Positions 1 to 11,219 of a stretch of 64,000 nucleotides of DNA are shown one piece after another. Numbering within the stretch: position 1 is the first letter of the stretch; the number at the start of each line of letters is the position of its first letter. Position numbers and translations under genes: made by a program. This DNA comes from Aegilops tauschii subsp. strangulata (lineage: Eukaryota; Streptophyta; Magnoliopsida; Poales; Poaceae): assembly GCF_002575655.3 (NCBI RefSeq), contig NC_053039.3, positions 371,791,633 through 371,855,632 of the forward strand, in the 5' to 3' direction. The notes below the pieces were generated by a model. It searched no databases and was not told the origin of the DNA. It saw only the letters and a list, made by a program, of their open reading frames with translations.

Positions 1-33
1 TTCAGCGCCGCAGATGTCTTCCAACACTCGCCC

Positions 34-2043
34 ATGGGCGACCTAGTAAACTCATTAAAAAACCTATCCCTGGCAGATGGATCATCGCCGAACCATGTTC
101 GGTTCGAAGTTACGGCGGATGATGGAGAATTTTGCTTCCCACCCGCCACCCACTCTATAGCCACCGTCGAAGACCCAACCAACACGCCTGACCACCGCTC
201 CGAAGACATCGCCGGTATGGACGATGATGAGGGGCAGGGCCAGAGCTTTCTACCCGCTAGACACGGGATGGCCACTTCCTGGTATGATGTGTGTATGATA
301 GACACACCCGACGACGCTCTCGACGATGCCAAGGAGGATCCAGTCGAGAATAAACCTCCTGGTACACAATCCGAACACCGGCACCCACGGCGCCGCTCCA
401 AGTCACATTGCCCAAGAGAAAACACTGCTAGCATCAGAAAAGACAACACTACGGACAATGAAGACCCTGTTGAGGTAGAATCCGAATAGGAGGAACAGGA
501 AAGCGGGTAAGACAGCCCTGATGAACAGGCCACATATGGAGACTCGGAGGACAGCAATTATCTCCCACTCTTCAAGGAAGAGGAGATCCTCGGCAGTAAG
601 GATTTTATCATGCCTAAGGAACCTCTCGAACAGGAACGCTTTAAACGCCGGCTTATAGCCACTTCAAGGAGCCTAAGGAAGAAGCAGTTGCAGCTTCAAG
701 CAAGCCAGGATTTGCTCAATGATAGATGGACTGAGGTCCTGGCCGCCGAAGAATACGGCCTTAGCGGCCCAGACGAAAGCCACCCCAAGAGTAGGTGGCT
801 CCCTCGGTACGATGGCAGGGCGTTGGAACCCACACCACCATCAAACAACGCGGTGAGCCGACCACAATTTGGTCCGAACAAAGCAGCAGCCCAAGCAGAG
901 CACCATACCAACCCATCCGGCCACCCGAGCAAGAATAAAACAGCTCGGGGGAACACTCGCGACATCCAACAAGACCTGGAGGGTAGAACAGGACAAACAA
1001 AACCGACACCCAGATCGCGCGGACATGCCCCGACCAGTAACGACGGTTATCTATTCGGACACAACAGACCCGACCACACTCGGTCCAAAAACCGTAAGCG
1101 GAGTCCGCCGGAGGTGCTCCACAGTGTGGCCCAACATGGAGGAACTGCACACCCTCTCTGCTTCACCGACGAGGTAATGGAGCACGAATTCCCAGACGGG
1201 TTTAAACCCATTAACATCGAATCATACGATGGAACAACAGATCCCGCGGTATGGATTGAGGATTACCTCCTCCATATTCACATGGCTCGCGGAGACGACC
1301 TTCATGCCATTAAATACATACCTCTCAAGCTTAAAGAGCCAGCTCGCTGCTAGCTAAACAGTTTACCAGAAAATTCTATTGGTAGCTGGGAAGATTTGGA
1401 AGACGCCTTTCGAGACAACTTCCAAGGAACATATGTCCGGCCACTAGATGCCGATGACTTAAGTCATATTGTCCAGAAGCCCGGCGAGTCAGCCAGGGAG
1501 CTCTGGACTAGGTTCTTAGTCAAAAAGAACCAAATTGTCGACTGTCCGGACGTAGAAGCCCTCGCAGCCTTCAAACATGGCGTCCGGGATGAATGGCTAG
1601 TGCGTCACCTCGGCCAAGAAGGACCCAAGTCCATGACAGCCCTTACTGCTCTAATGACTTGCTTTTGTGCGGGAGAAGACAACTGGCTCGCTCGTAAAAG
1701 CAACAACGCCAGCGACCCGGGCACTTCCGAAATTCAAGACGGCAACGGTAAGCCACGATGAACCGAACACAACAGTCGCAGTAATACATGCGACACAGCG
1801 ATGAACGCCGGATTTCACAATCTGAAGCCCGGTCAACGGAAGAAGCCACTAAAGGCAAACCAGGATGGACCATCCACCCTTGACAGGATATTGGACCGAC
1901 CTTGTTAGATTCACGGTCACCCTGATAGGCCAGCTAATCATACCAACAGAAACTGTTGGGTCCTCAAGCAGGCAGGCAAGCTCAACGCCGATCACAAGGG
2001 GAGGAGGCCACCAGGCGATAGAGACGACGGATCGGCTCGCTAG
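34..2043 (+). pseudogene. gag of element A, one reading frame with six in-frame stops
   Basis: A single frame runs from before position 34 to about 2043. It is interrupted by stops at 487 (TAG), 508 (TAA), 1351 (TAG), 1759 (TGA), 1906 (TAG) and 2041 (TAG). The N-terminal part is acidic and low-complexity. The capsid-like retrotrans_gag region spans about 1195-1700, with a DPAVWIEDYLLH segment and a SWEDLEDAF..F segment flanking the 1351 stop. A Cys/His cluster at about 1900-1960 looks like the terminal zinc-binding region. No frameshift is needed to read through. Every stop is one transition away from a sense codon, as expected for decay by cytosine deamination. Gag would form the retrotransposon particle, but this copy cannot make it. 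Confidence 0.85.
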
Positions 2044-3331
2044 CCGAACACCAGGGGCCAGAAACACTTTCCCTCTGAAGTTCGACCACTCCCAGAACGG
2101 AAATAGCAGTTCGGCTTCCGCCACCCACCTACTGTACTGGCAAATTTTACACCACGCGTACATCACTACGCACTTAAGATACCATGGGCATCGGCGGAAG
2201 CACAATATGGACAACCCTGCAAGAATCCCCGTAACGTTTCTATCCATTTTTCTTATTTTTCTGTATCACTTCTTAAAAATAGGTGACCGTCAGGACAACA
2301 TCTACATCAGACTCTATCGAAGTTCGGATCCACACACTCACCTAAGGGGCCACTCCCGTTAAGGATTCCCCTCCCCAAGGACGGGCGGCGCAGACGTGCG
2401 ACAGGAGGTCCAAAATAAGCTTTTGTAGACCGCACTCTTTCTTTTGAGCCTGTACCATGCCCTTCTCCTTTGTTCCCAACCCCGAGCATGTCAAATAGCT
2501 GGGTTGTGGTTTTTACTCTTTATATATATTTATCAGTGGCATATTGCTCCGCTCCCAGTAAACTTTATCCGAACTAATCTTTTATGCTCTTTCTACAATG
2601 AGTCCAGCCGTAACGGCTGCCTTACAAGACGCGCCTCGGCATAACTAGTCAGGGGCTCGGTATGGGAACAAACGAGTCGCCAGTAAAAGTCCGAACAACT
2701 CTATAGCGTACTTCAGCGTCGCAAGTTTGGCCTTATATGCATCAGCTCCGAATCATTGTCTTTGGTCAATAGTTGGGTTGCCCGGCTCCTGTGCTTGCTA
2801 CCCTACGTTCCGCTCTATCGGCTAGGGTAGTAAAGGGAGAACTACTGCGATTGTGCCCTGGCCTAGACCGGATGAGCACCTCAGTAGAGAAAGCCGAAAA
2901 CTGACTGTCATGATGCGGCGAGAGCTGGTCAACCACTTGACGACCTATTCGAATCTTTAGTGATTCTCCGTGTCACACGAGGGATCTTTTTTAGATCAAC
3001 ATATGTAAGGCACTATGCGTCGTATACATACCAGGGGCTATGTCGTAGCCCCACCATAAAACTCCTATGGCTAAGTGAAAGTGTTAATGCCTTATAGTCC
3101 GATTGCCTGGTTCGCTGCATTATCACCTCCTTTACGGACCAAGACGTTGGATAAAGAGTGATTAAATGTTTTTTCGAACACCCCCGTACTTCCTACGAGG
3201 GGTCTGAAGCCGACGACTGGAAAACTTTCAGATTATATTTAAAAAAAGGCCGCACAGGAGGAATTCAAGCTTTGGAGCAAAAATATAAAATAGATCAATT
3301 ATAAAATTGTCTTTTACAATTCTAATACACC
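2044..3331. other. Spacer of element A between gag and antisense gene
   Basis: No convincing coding sequence is present. In full-structure relatives such as element E2 this position holds protease, reverse transcriptase, RNase H and integrase. Here none of their motifs (DGGSS, YVDD, HHCC, DDE) is visible on either strand. The stretch is moderately AT-rich and looks like retrotransposon non-coding spacer. Confidence 0.6.
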
Positions 3332-6300
3332 TCACTCGAACATTATGTTCTTAGAGCATTGACCCTCTATCAGGCGGGCGGCTTCCAGGACGCCTTCAAA
3401 ATAATGCTCCGGCTCATTACGGTCCTTGCCCTTGGGCGGACTCTTCGCAGCATCATCGACGGCCTTCATCTTCCCCCAGAATGTCTTGACTCGGGCAAAG
3501 GCCATCCGTGCACTCTCAATGCATGCCGACCGCTTCGCAGCATCGATACGCGGCACCGCATCAACAAGACGCCGCACCAGGCCAAAATAGCTCTTGGGAA
3601 CAGGCTCACTCGGCCACAACCGGATTATGACGTTCTTCATGGCGTCGCCGGATATCCTATGAAGCTCGGCCCATTGGGACATCTGTTCATTTAGCAACAG
3701 AGGGCGCTTTGATGCGCCAAATTGTGACCAGAAAAGCTTCTCCGTTGCATACCCCTCTTGCGCTTGGTAAAATTGCGCCGCATCAAAAGAACTCTTCGGC
3801 AAGTCTAAAAATTCGGCCGGAGAACTCCAGACCTGGTTTAGCTGAGTATAGTCCAGATCGCCAAACTTAGTTTGAAGCAAAAAGGGCTTACCGGCCGCTA
3901 TCTCCTTAGCCTGCCGAATCTCTTCACGAGCTGCCCTAGATTCAGACCGAGCTTCACTCGCCTCTCGTACGTCCTTATCAAGTTCAGCCATTTTGGCTTT
4001 ATTCTCCTTCTCAAGGAATTCACAGCGGCTGGCAGTATTCTTCAATTCAAGCGCCAGTGCGGATATTTTCTCCCCACTTCGGCGCCGAGCTGCCTGTTCG
4101 GGTCTTAGATCAGCCGATGCCTTCTCGGCAGCCGCATCACTACACCGGGCCAGCTCCTTGGCCCGGACTAGCTCCGCCCGAAGAGCTTCAACGGCGGCAG
4201 CACCATCTGCAACCATGCACATTTCATATAAAACCCTTTTCGGTGTCAGGCCTACATTACAAGAACATTGGTGTAAGTAATGCTCGAACTATATACCTTG
4301 CGAGTCGTCAAGACGCCTGTTGATCAATGCAACATCATCCTCTGCAATATCTAGCTTTTGCTGCAGTTCGGCCACTTCCGTATTTTGGGTAGCTACAGGA
4401 GGGGAGGCAGCCTGTATTCCAAGTTAAATCAAGGTTAGTAACTGAGCATATCTTTTTGATCCTCCGATCGCTTCCTTCGGACAGCAATCCGAGTCTCAGA
4501 GGCTACTGCATATACAACAGGTGCATTCTGTCAATATCATTCAATTGGCAAAACTACATCACAAACCTCAAAACCTCTTAGAAGGCTCGAGAAGGCCTCG
4601 TTGAATCCGCTTTTCGCAGATAGAACCTTTTCGACCACCGTAACCATCAAGGCACGGTGCTTCCCTAAAATGGACGCGCGCCGCAGCATGTCCGTCAACA
4701 TTTCCGGCGCCCGACGTCTTCGGAAACCGCTGCCGGAGTACGGCATTCCTTTGAAGGAATCTACCTATTCTCCCCCAGAATCGTCTCCGGCTGTAAACCG
4801 GACGGTTCGGGGCCATCATTCTTGATTCCCGAACCCTGGGTGACAGAGGCACCACCTTCGGGTAACGCCTTCTTTGTTTCCTGCACCGCTTGACGATGGG
4901 GAGGAGCTCTTCGGGATGATACCTCGGTATCATCCCCCCTATTGGGCGAAGATGCCGGAGATAGCGTGTCACTCTCCATCATCTCCGGAAGAAGGTCTCC
5001 CGAGGAGGAGGACGATTGAGAAACACCAGGCGTTAACCTGCGTGGATGTGCATATGTCGGATGATTACTTCACTAATAGGAAAAGAATGAGGTACGTTTA
5101 AAGTGCCCCAGCCTCACTTACGGTTTGGCGAGAGGTTCATCCTCGCCAGAAAGCCTTGCGGCAGCATCGCTCGCCCGGCCCGAACTGCCCGATGATGGCA
5201 TTTTCCCTCTCTTGGAAGGCTTTCCCTCCTGATCTTCAGAAGCAGCCCTCTTTTTGCCATGGAGAGCTTCCTCCGCACCTTTGCCCTTGGGTAAAAGAGT
5301 TTCAGTTTCCCCGAACACAGCGTCTAATTCGTCCTCAGGGCGGGTATCACCTTCGGGCCCCCCGCTCTCGCCCCCCTCTGCAGACACCTGGTACGGTGTG
5401 GGAATCAGCATTCTCGTTAGCAGGGCGGTCGTAGAGTCTTCGAGAAGGGGCGCCGGACACCAGATTAACACCGCTTTCTTTATCCAATCCTGTATAGGGA
5501 TGGATTGTTCAGTATCTTGTCAAGAGATTCTTGAATGGAAGGTGTTCAGAGTTTGAATACTTACTGCAGTGTCCGGATGATTGCAGTCAAGGCCGACGTC
5601 TTCGGTGGTGTCCGGCCATTGCTCTCATTCCCCGAAATATAATTTCCACATTCCTTCGTGCGTGGTGCCGAAGAAGTGCTGAAGAGGCCACCGCCCTTCT
5701 GAATTAAACTCCCACATACGGAGAGGCCGCTGACATGGCAGGGTCCGGCGGACTAACATTACTTGAACGACGCTCACAAGACCGATGCCCTTCTCGATAA
5801 GGCTTCGGATGCGACCTTGCAGAGTCTGCACTTCATTGACGGATCCTCAGTCCAGTCCCTTATTGATCCATGAAGCAAGCTGAATTGGAGGGCCGGGTCG
5901 GAATGCAGGCGTAGCCGCCCACTTGGAGCCCCGCGGCTCGTTGATATAAAACCACCCCTGCTGCCACAGGCCGGAAGACTTGGCGAAAGATCCTTCGAAC
6001 CAAACCACGCTGGCAAGCTTGCCTATTGTGACGCTGCCACACTCTGCCTGCTCCTCCTCTGTCACCTGCGGCCTCACGTCAAAGGTCTTGAGCCATAAAC
6101 CAAAGTGCGGAGGAGTCTGGAGGAAGGCCTCACACGTGACGATAAATGTCGAGATGAGGAGAATAGAGTCTGGGGCCAGATCGTGAAAGTCTAGCCCATA
6201 GTAGAACATGAGCCCCCGGACGAAGGGGTTAAGTGCGAACCCTAACCCATGGAGGAAGTGGGACACAAACACTACCCTCTCGCCGGATTTGGGGGTAGGA

Positions 6301-6431
6301 ACGACCTGCCCCTGTGCAGGAAGCCGATGAAGGATTTTCGGGGTCAGATACATCGCTGCGCGGAGCTTCGCAATATCCTCCTCTGTGATAGAAGAAGCCA
6401 CCCACCGGCCTTGACGGCTGGATCCGGACAT
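3332..6431 (-). pseudogene. Antisense multi-exon gene of element A (putative gypsy-type transposon domain, coiled coil)
   Basis: This gene reads opposite to gag. Splice signals and phases give exon 1 at 6431-5565 (289 codons), exon 2 at 5489-5122, exon 3 from 5037, an exon at about 4746-4540, one at 4411-4297, and a last exon at 4206-3332. The exon 1/2 and 2/3 junctions keep the frame. Exon 1 encodes the 'putative gypsy type transposon' domain (PF04195-like, about residues 20-200). The middle is acidic then basic (KKRAASEDQ, KPSKRGK). The last exon starts with a long coiled coil and ends in a helical domain. Damage: TGA stops at 5849-5847 and 5627-5625, and a frame break near 4760. The biochemical role of this family is unknown to me. 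Introns can survive retrotransposition because the genomic RNA is the other strand. Confidence 0.8.
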
Positions 6432-6954
6432 GATTATGGCTGGTGGCGATGGGAACCCGAGGGTTGGAACTTGGGGTGGCTAGGGTTGAGGAAGAAGCAA
6501 GCGCAAAGGAAGAAGACGAGTCTGGGACCCTATATAAAGACCCCAAATACTAAGCGTATCCACCTGGGTCTCGAAACTTACCTATCCCCAGAGAGTTGTA
6601 CCCAGGGAACGGTTGGGTTACCCACGCTTGCATTAATGAAAATCCCGTGAATAAGGGAACACGATCTCTGCCTTGGCAAGACGTGCCAGTAAAACCGCGT
6701 CCCGAGACGTGGGGCGACGTGCTAGCCAACGGTTGGAAATAGTAGCCGGGCAGGCGTGATGCGATGTCATAAACAGTTATCAACAAATTAGACTCATGGA
6801 ATATTGTATTTTCTGCAATTATATACACAGGTCCGAATATATCTACTACATCCGAAGACTATTCCGGAGTTCGGAGGGAGGGAACCCGCCTTGCAATGCC
6901 AAAGACAATCTGCGCGCCGGACTCCTCGTCATTGAAGCCAGGTTCAGGGGCTAC
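6432..6954 (-). promoter_or_regulatory. Region upstream of the antisense gene of A, with a TATA-like site
   Basis: A TATATA core lies at about 6530-6538, roughly 100 bp upstream of the antisense start codon at 6431. It reads TATATAGG on the minus strand, and also TATATAAAG on the plus strand, so its direction is ambiguous. The rest up to the LTR at 6955 has no gene. A polypurine-like stretch (CAGGGGCTAC) immediately precedes the LTR. Promoter function is inferred only. Confidence 0.4.
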
Positions 6955-7002
6955 TAAGGGAGTCCTGGACTAAGGGAGTCCTGGACTAAGGGGTCCTCGG
7001 GC
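6955..7002 (+). repeat. 3' LTR of element A, first part
   Basis: The LTR opens with a 16-bp unit repeated in tandem (6955-6970 and 6971-6986). After 48 bp it is cut by element B. The last five bases, CGGGC (6998-7002), form one copy of B's target duplication. The first bases are TA rather than the usual TG, which fits a G-to-A change. Confidence 0.75.
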
Positions 7003-7899
7003 TGTCGGCGTTCTGGGAACGGGGGTCCCCAGAACTTGCCTGCCTGCGGCCCACGGCGTGGCCAGGCCAGCAGGCCGTACGGCCCATCTTCATCAACAAA
7101 GCATCCAAGACCCTAGCGAGGGGCCAAGCCTCGCGAGCCAGACGAAGCAAGACCTCCTCAGGAGTGGCCTGGTCAGGCAGGCTCACGAGGAGTGGAGATA
7201 TCAAGGCGGGGCAAACCTCACGAGGCTCTCGTGACGTGAGCCATGACGATCGGCGCTAGGCGGGCGCCAGTGCGCGCAGCGTCCTTGTTTCCTCTTTGGT
7301 GCTAAGGAGGCCAGCGCAGGTGAGGAGTACCGAGGCATCAGTCAAAGGTTGCCATATCGGTGCAACGAGACCAAGACCAGAAAGACGGCAAGGCGGAGGT
7401 CATCGTGGAGCCCAAGACGGTGTCACCACCAGAGCCTTCTGCAGGCGAAGACCACTTTTGTCAGGATAGCTTGTACTAGCTGTCCCCCTTCAAATTTGCC
7501 CACCGTTGTTGGCTCCATTCCCGCTCAATATTTGGGGAGAGGACCAGGGCCTATATAAGTAGAGCTAGCCACCACAGTAGGGGGGATCGAGCAGTTCATC
7601 CAGCTCTCACCCGCTAAGTCACCAAGCACAAGAACACCTCAACCTCAGGAGGCTGTTCTTCCCTCTGTACTGTTCATCATCAGCCCAAGAGGCAATCCAC
7701 CACCACCACACTGGAGTAGGGTATTACGCCACAACGGTGGCCCGAACCAGTATAAACCTCATGCCTTTCTGTGTTGCGAGTTCGTCGAGTTCGTCCGCGA
7801 GATCTTAGCGAGCTAGGGCGTAGATCGGTAGGAGGGAAAGACTTCGCGCGCACCCCAGTGTTCGAACCTTAAGGGTTTGCCGGAACCCCACATCCGACA
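7003..7899 (+). repeat. 5' LTR of element B
   Basis: This 897-bp LTR runs from TGTCGGCG to ATCCGACA. A TATA box (TATATAAG, 7552-7559) marks the likely promoter. It is closely similar along its full length to the LTR at 24786-25683. Confidence 0.9.
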
Positions 7900-7900
7900 T

Positions 7901-7919
7901 TTGGCGCGCCGGGTAGGGG
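7901..7919 (+). promoter_or_regulatory. Primer-binding site of element B
   Basis: TTGGCGCGCCGGGTAGGGG starts one base after the 5' LTR. Its TGG matches the complement of a tRNA 3'-CCA end, as expected for the minus-strand primer site. The tRNA was not identified. Confidence 0.7.
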
Positions 7920-7971
7920 TGCGCCGGAGCTTCTTCTCCGCCAATCGACTTGCCGACGTTCCACGGTCAAG

Positions 7972-8376
7972 ATGTCCGGCGACCCAAGAGCTGACTCCGA
8001 CCGCTGGGCAGCCTGGCCGGCCCGGGCGACGACACCCGCTCATGAAGACCTCGACCCCGCGCTCCAGGCGGCGCGGGCGTCGTCCAACGCTGCACGGCTA
8101 GGTGTCATCCACCCCCACTCCACGACAGGTATGAGCCGCTGCAAGGGCAGCAAGCCACACCGTGGCAACGGCGCCGCACTCGCGGCGAGAGCAGGCGAAC
8201 ATGCGGGCATCACTCACCGTGGCAAGGGAGCTGCTGCGGTGCCGGCTGATGGAGAGCGGCCGGGCGGCACTGCTGGAACGTGTTGCCAAGCTGCTGGACG
8301 CGGCGGCCTCTGGAACGCCACCTTTCTATCATCAGCTTCCTACTCAGGCCTCTACAGGGATTCACGGCGGGCCGCG
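7972..8376 (+). pseudogene. gag of element B, N-terminal part (interrupted by element C)
   Basis: Coding starts at ATG 7972 (MSGDPRADSDRW). After about 60 codons the family-like sequence moves to another frame (from about 8160, with a helix-rich VARELLRCRLMESGR segment), implying a frameshift. Element C enters after 8376. When C and one copy of its target duplication are set aside, the second frame continues exactly into the gag piece at 16056. This shows that the two halves belong together. Confidence 0.7.
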
Positions 8377-10040
8377 TGATACGTCTCCAACGTATCTATA
8401 ATTTATGAAGTATTCATGCTATTATATTATCCATCTTAGATGTTTAATGGGCTTTACTAAGCACTTTTATATGATTTTTGGGACTAACCTATTAACCCAG
8501 AGCCCAGTGTCAGTTCCTGTTTTTTCCCTTGTTTCAGTGTTTCGAAGAAAAGGAATATCAAACATAGTACAAACGGAATGAAACCTTCGGGAAAGTTATT
8601 TCTGGAACGGAAGCAATCCAGGGCACTTGGAGTGCACGTCAGGGAATCAACAAGGAGGGCACGAGGCAGGGGGGCGCGCCCACCCCCTGGGCGCACCCTC
8701 CACCCTCGTGGGCCCCTCGTGGCTCCCCTGACGTATTTCTTCCGCCTATATATATCCATATACCCTAAAACCTTCGGGGAACAGAATAGATCGGGAGTTC
8801 CGCCGCCGCAAGCCTCTGTAGCCACCAAAACCCAATCGGGACCTTGTTCCGGCATCCTGCCGGAGGGGGGAACCCTCACCGGTGGCTATCTTCATCATCC
8901 CGGTGCTCTCCATGACGAGGAGGGAGTAGTTCACCCTCGGGGCTGAGGGTATGTACCAGTAGCTATGTGTTTGATCTCTCTCTCTCGTGTTCTTGAGGTG
9001 ATACGATCTTAATGTATCGCGAGCTTTGCTATTGTAGTTGGATCTTATGATGTTTCTCCCCCTTTACTCTCTTGTAATGAATTGAGTTTCCCCTTTGAAT
9101 TTATCTTATCGGATTGAGTCTTTTAATGATTTGAGAACACTTGATGTATGTCTTGCGTGGGATACCTGTGGTGACAATGGGGTATTCTATTGATCCACTT
9201 GATGTATGTTTTGGTGATCAACTTGCGGGTTCCGCCCATGAACCTATGCATAGGGGTTGGCACACGTTTTCATCTTGATTCTCCGGTAGAAACTTTGGGG
9301 CACTCTTTGAGGTTCTATGTGTTGGTTGAATAGATGAATATGAGATTGTGTGATGCATATCGTGTAATCATACCCATGGATACTTGAGGTGACATTGGAG
9401 TATCTAGGTGACATTAGGGTTTTGGTTGATGTGTGTCTTAAGGTGTTATTTTACTACGAACTCTAGGGCTGTTTGTGACACTTATAGGAATAGCCCAATG
9501 GATTGATCAGAAAGAATAACTTTGAGGTGGTTTCGTACCCTACCATAATCTCTTTGTTTGTTCTCCGCTATTAGTGGCTTTGGAGTGACTCTTTGTTGCA
9601 TGTTGAGGGATATTTATATGATCCAATTATGTTATTATTGTTGAGAGAACTTGCACTAGTGAAAGTATGAACCCTAGGCCTTGTTTCCTAGCATTGCAAT
9701 ACCGTTTTCGCTCACTTTTATCATTAGTTACCTTGCTGTTTTTATATTTTCAGATTACAAAAACCTATATCTACCATCCATATTGCACTTGTATCACCAT
9801 CTCTTCGCCGAACTAGTGCACCTATACAATTTACCATAGTATTGGGTGTGTTGGGGACACAAGAGACTCTTTGTTATTTGCTTGCAGGGTTGCTTGAGAG
9901 AGACCATCTTCATCCTACGCCTCCCACGGATTGATAAACCTTAGGTCATCCACTTGAGGGAAACTTGCTACTGTCCTACAAACCTCTGCACTTGGAGGCC
10001 CAACAACGTCTACAAGAAGAAGGTTGTGTAGTAGACATCA
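8377..10040 (+). repeat. 5' LTR of element C
   Basis: This 1664-bp LTR runs from TGATACGTCTCC to GTAGACATCA. A TATA stretch (TATATATAT, 8747-8755) lies in a GC-rich promoter-like region followed by a pyrimidine-rich leader. No coding sequence is present. Confidence 0.9.
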
Positions 10041-10132
10041 AGCTCTTTTCTGGTGCCGTTGCCGGGGAGGCTAGGTAAGCGGCACTCACACCCCGTCAAC
10101 TAAGCTCTTTTCTGGCGCCGTTGCCGGGGAGG
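10041..10132 (+). promoter_or_regulatory. Duplicated primer-binding site of element C
   Basis: A 30-bp unit starting AGCTCTTTTCTGG occurs at 10041-10070 and again at 10103-10132. The first copy has TGGTGCCG and the second the canonical TGGCGCCG. Only the first sits at the normal place directly after the LTR. Confidence 0.75.
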
Positions 10133-10224
10133 TGAGTGCTTGAAGGTATATCTTTAGATCTTGCAATCAAATCTTTTAGTTTCTTGTTTTATCAGTTTAG
10201 TTTATAAAAGAAAACTACGAAAAA

Positions 10225-11219
10225 ATGGAATTGAGGGTACCTCATATGCTTCATCTTTTTAATGTCTTCCGTGAAAATAAGGATTCTGATAATTGTGCTC
10301 AATTGTCAGAGGAAGAATGCATTAGAATGTTTGGCACTAAATATGTGAATGATGAGCATGATTGCAATGTTCTTAGTATGAATTCTTTGAATACCCATGA
10401 TGCTAATGATATGCAAAGCCACAAGCTTGGGGATGCTATGTTTGATGAAGATGATATGTTTAGTCCCCCAAGTTTTGATATGCAAATTTATAATGATGAT
10501 GGCATGCCTCCTACTTATGATGATTATATTGATGAAAGTGGGTTTGGAAGAGTGTCAACTTTAGGAAGTAGTTATCCCACTATTTTGGAGGATGTTGAAT
10601 CTTATAATATTTATGAAAGTGGATTTGGAGAGGTCATGACTTTATTTAGTGATGAATCCACTATCTTGGAAGAGGTTTCAATTGATTATGATGAGAACAA
10701 AGTTGCTACTTATGATGATTATTGTGATGAAACTTATGCTATAAAGAGTAGTGATGATTTATTTACAAAACTTGTCATGATTATGAGTACCCTTTCTCTG
10801 AACATTACTCTTTTAATGTGGAAACAATTTATAGTATTCAAGTCTCTTATGATACTCCCACTATTCCGAATGAGAAGAATTTTGCTTATGTGGAGAGTAA
10901 TAAAATTTCTATGCTAGTAGATCATGAAAAGAATGCTTTAGGTGCTGGTTATATTTTTGAATTCATTCATGATGCTACTGAAAATTATTATGAGGGAGTA
11001 ATATATGCTTGTAGGAATTGCAATAATATCAAGTTTCCTCTCTATGTGCTTAAAGTTTTGAAGTTATGCTTGTTTTGCCTTCCTATGCTAGTTGATTGTT
11101 GTTCCCATAAGTTGTTTGCTCACAAAATCCCTATGCATAGGAAGTGGGTTGGACTTAAATGTGCCAGTCATATTCTTCATGATGCTCTCTTTATGTTTCA
11201 ATTCCTATCTTTTTTGTGA
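10225..11219 (+). pseudogene. Orphan acidic ORF of element C (one frameshift)
   Basis: A reading frame starts at ATG 10225 and keeps family-like sequence to about 10775. There it must shift to the frame that ends at 11219. The product would be about 330 residues. Its first half is very rich in Asp, Glu, Met and Tyr and holds a degenerate internal repeat (ESGFG followed by TILE, twice at about residues 108-150). The second half has several cysteines. It resembles neither Gag nor any Pol domain, and I know no function. Its AT-rich codon use differs from the GC-rich gag of B around it. It is probably the typical single ORF of this non-autonomous family. Confidence 0.6.
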
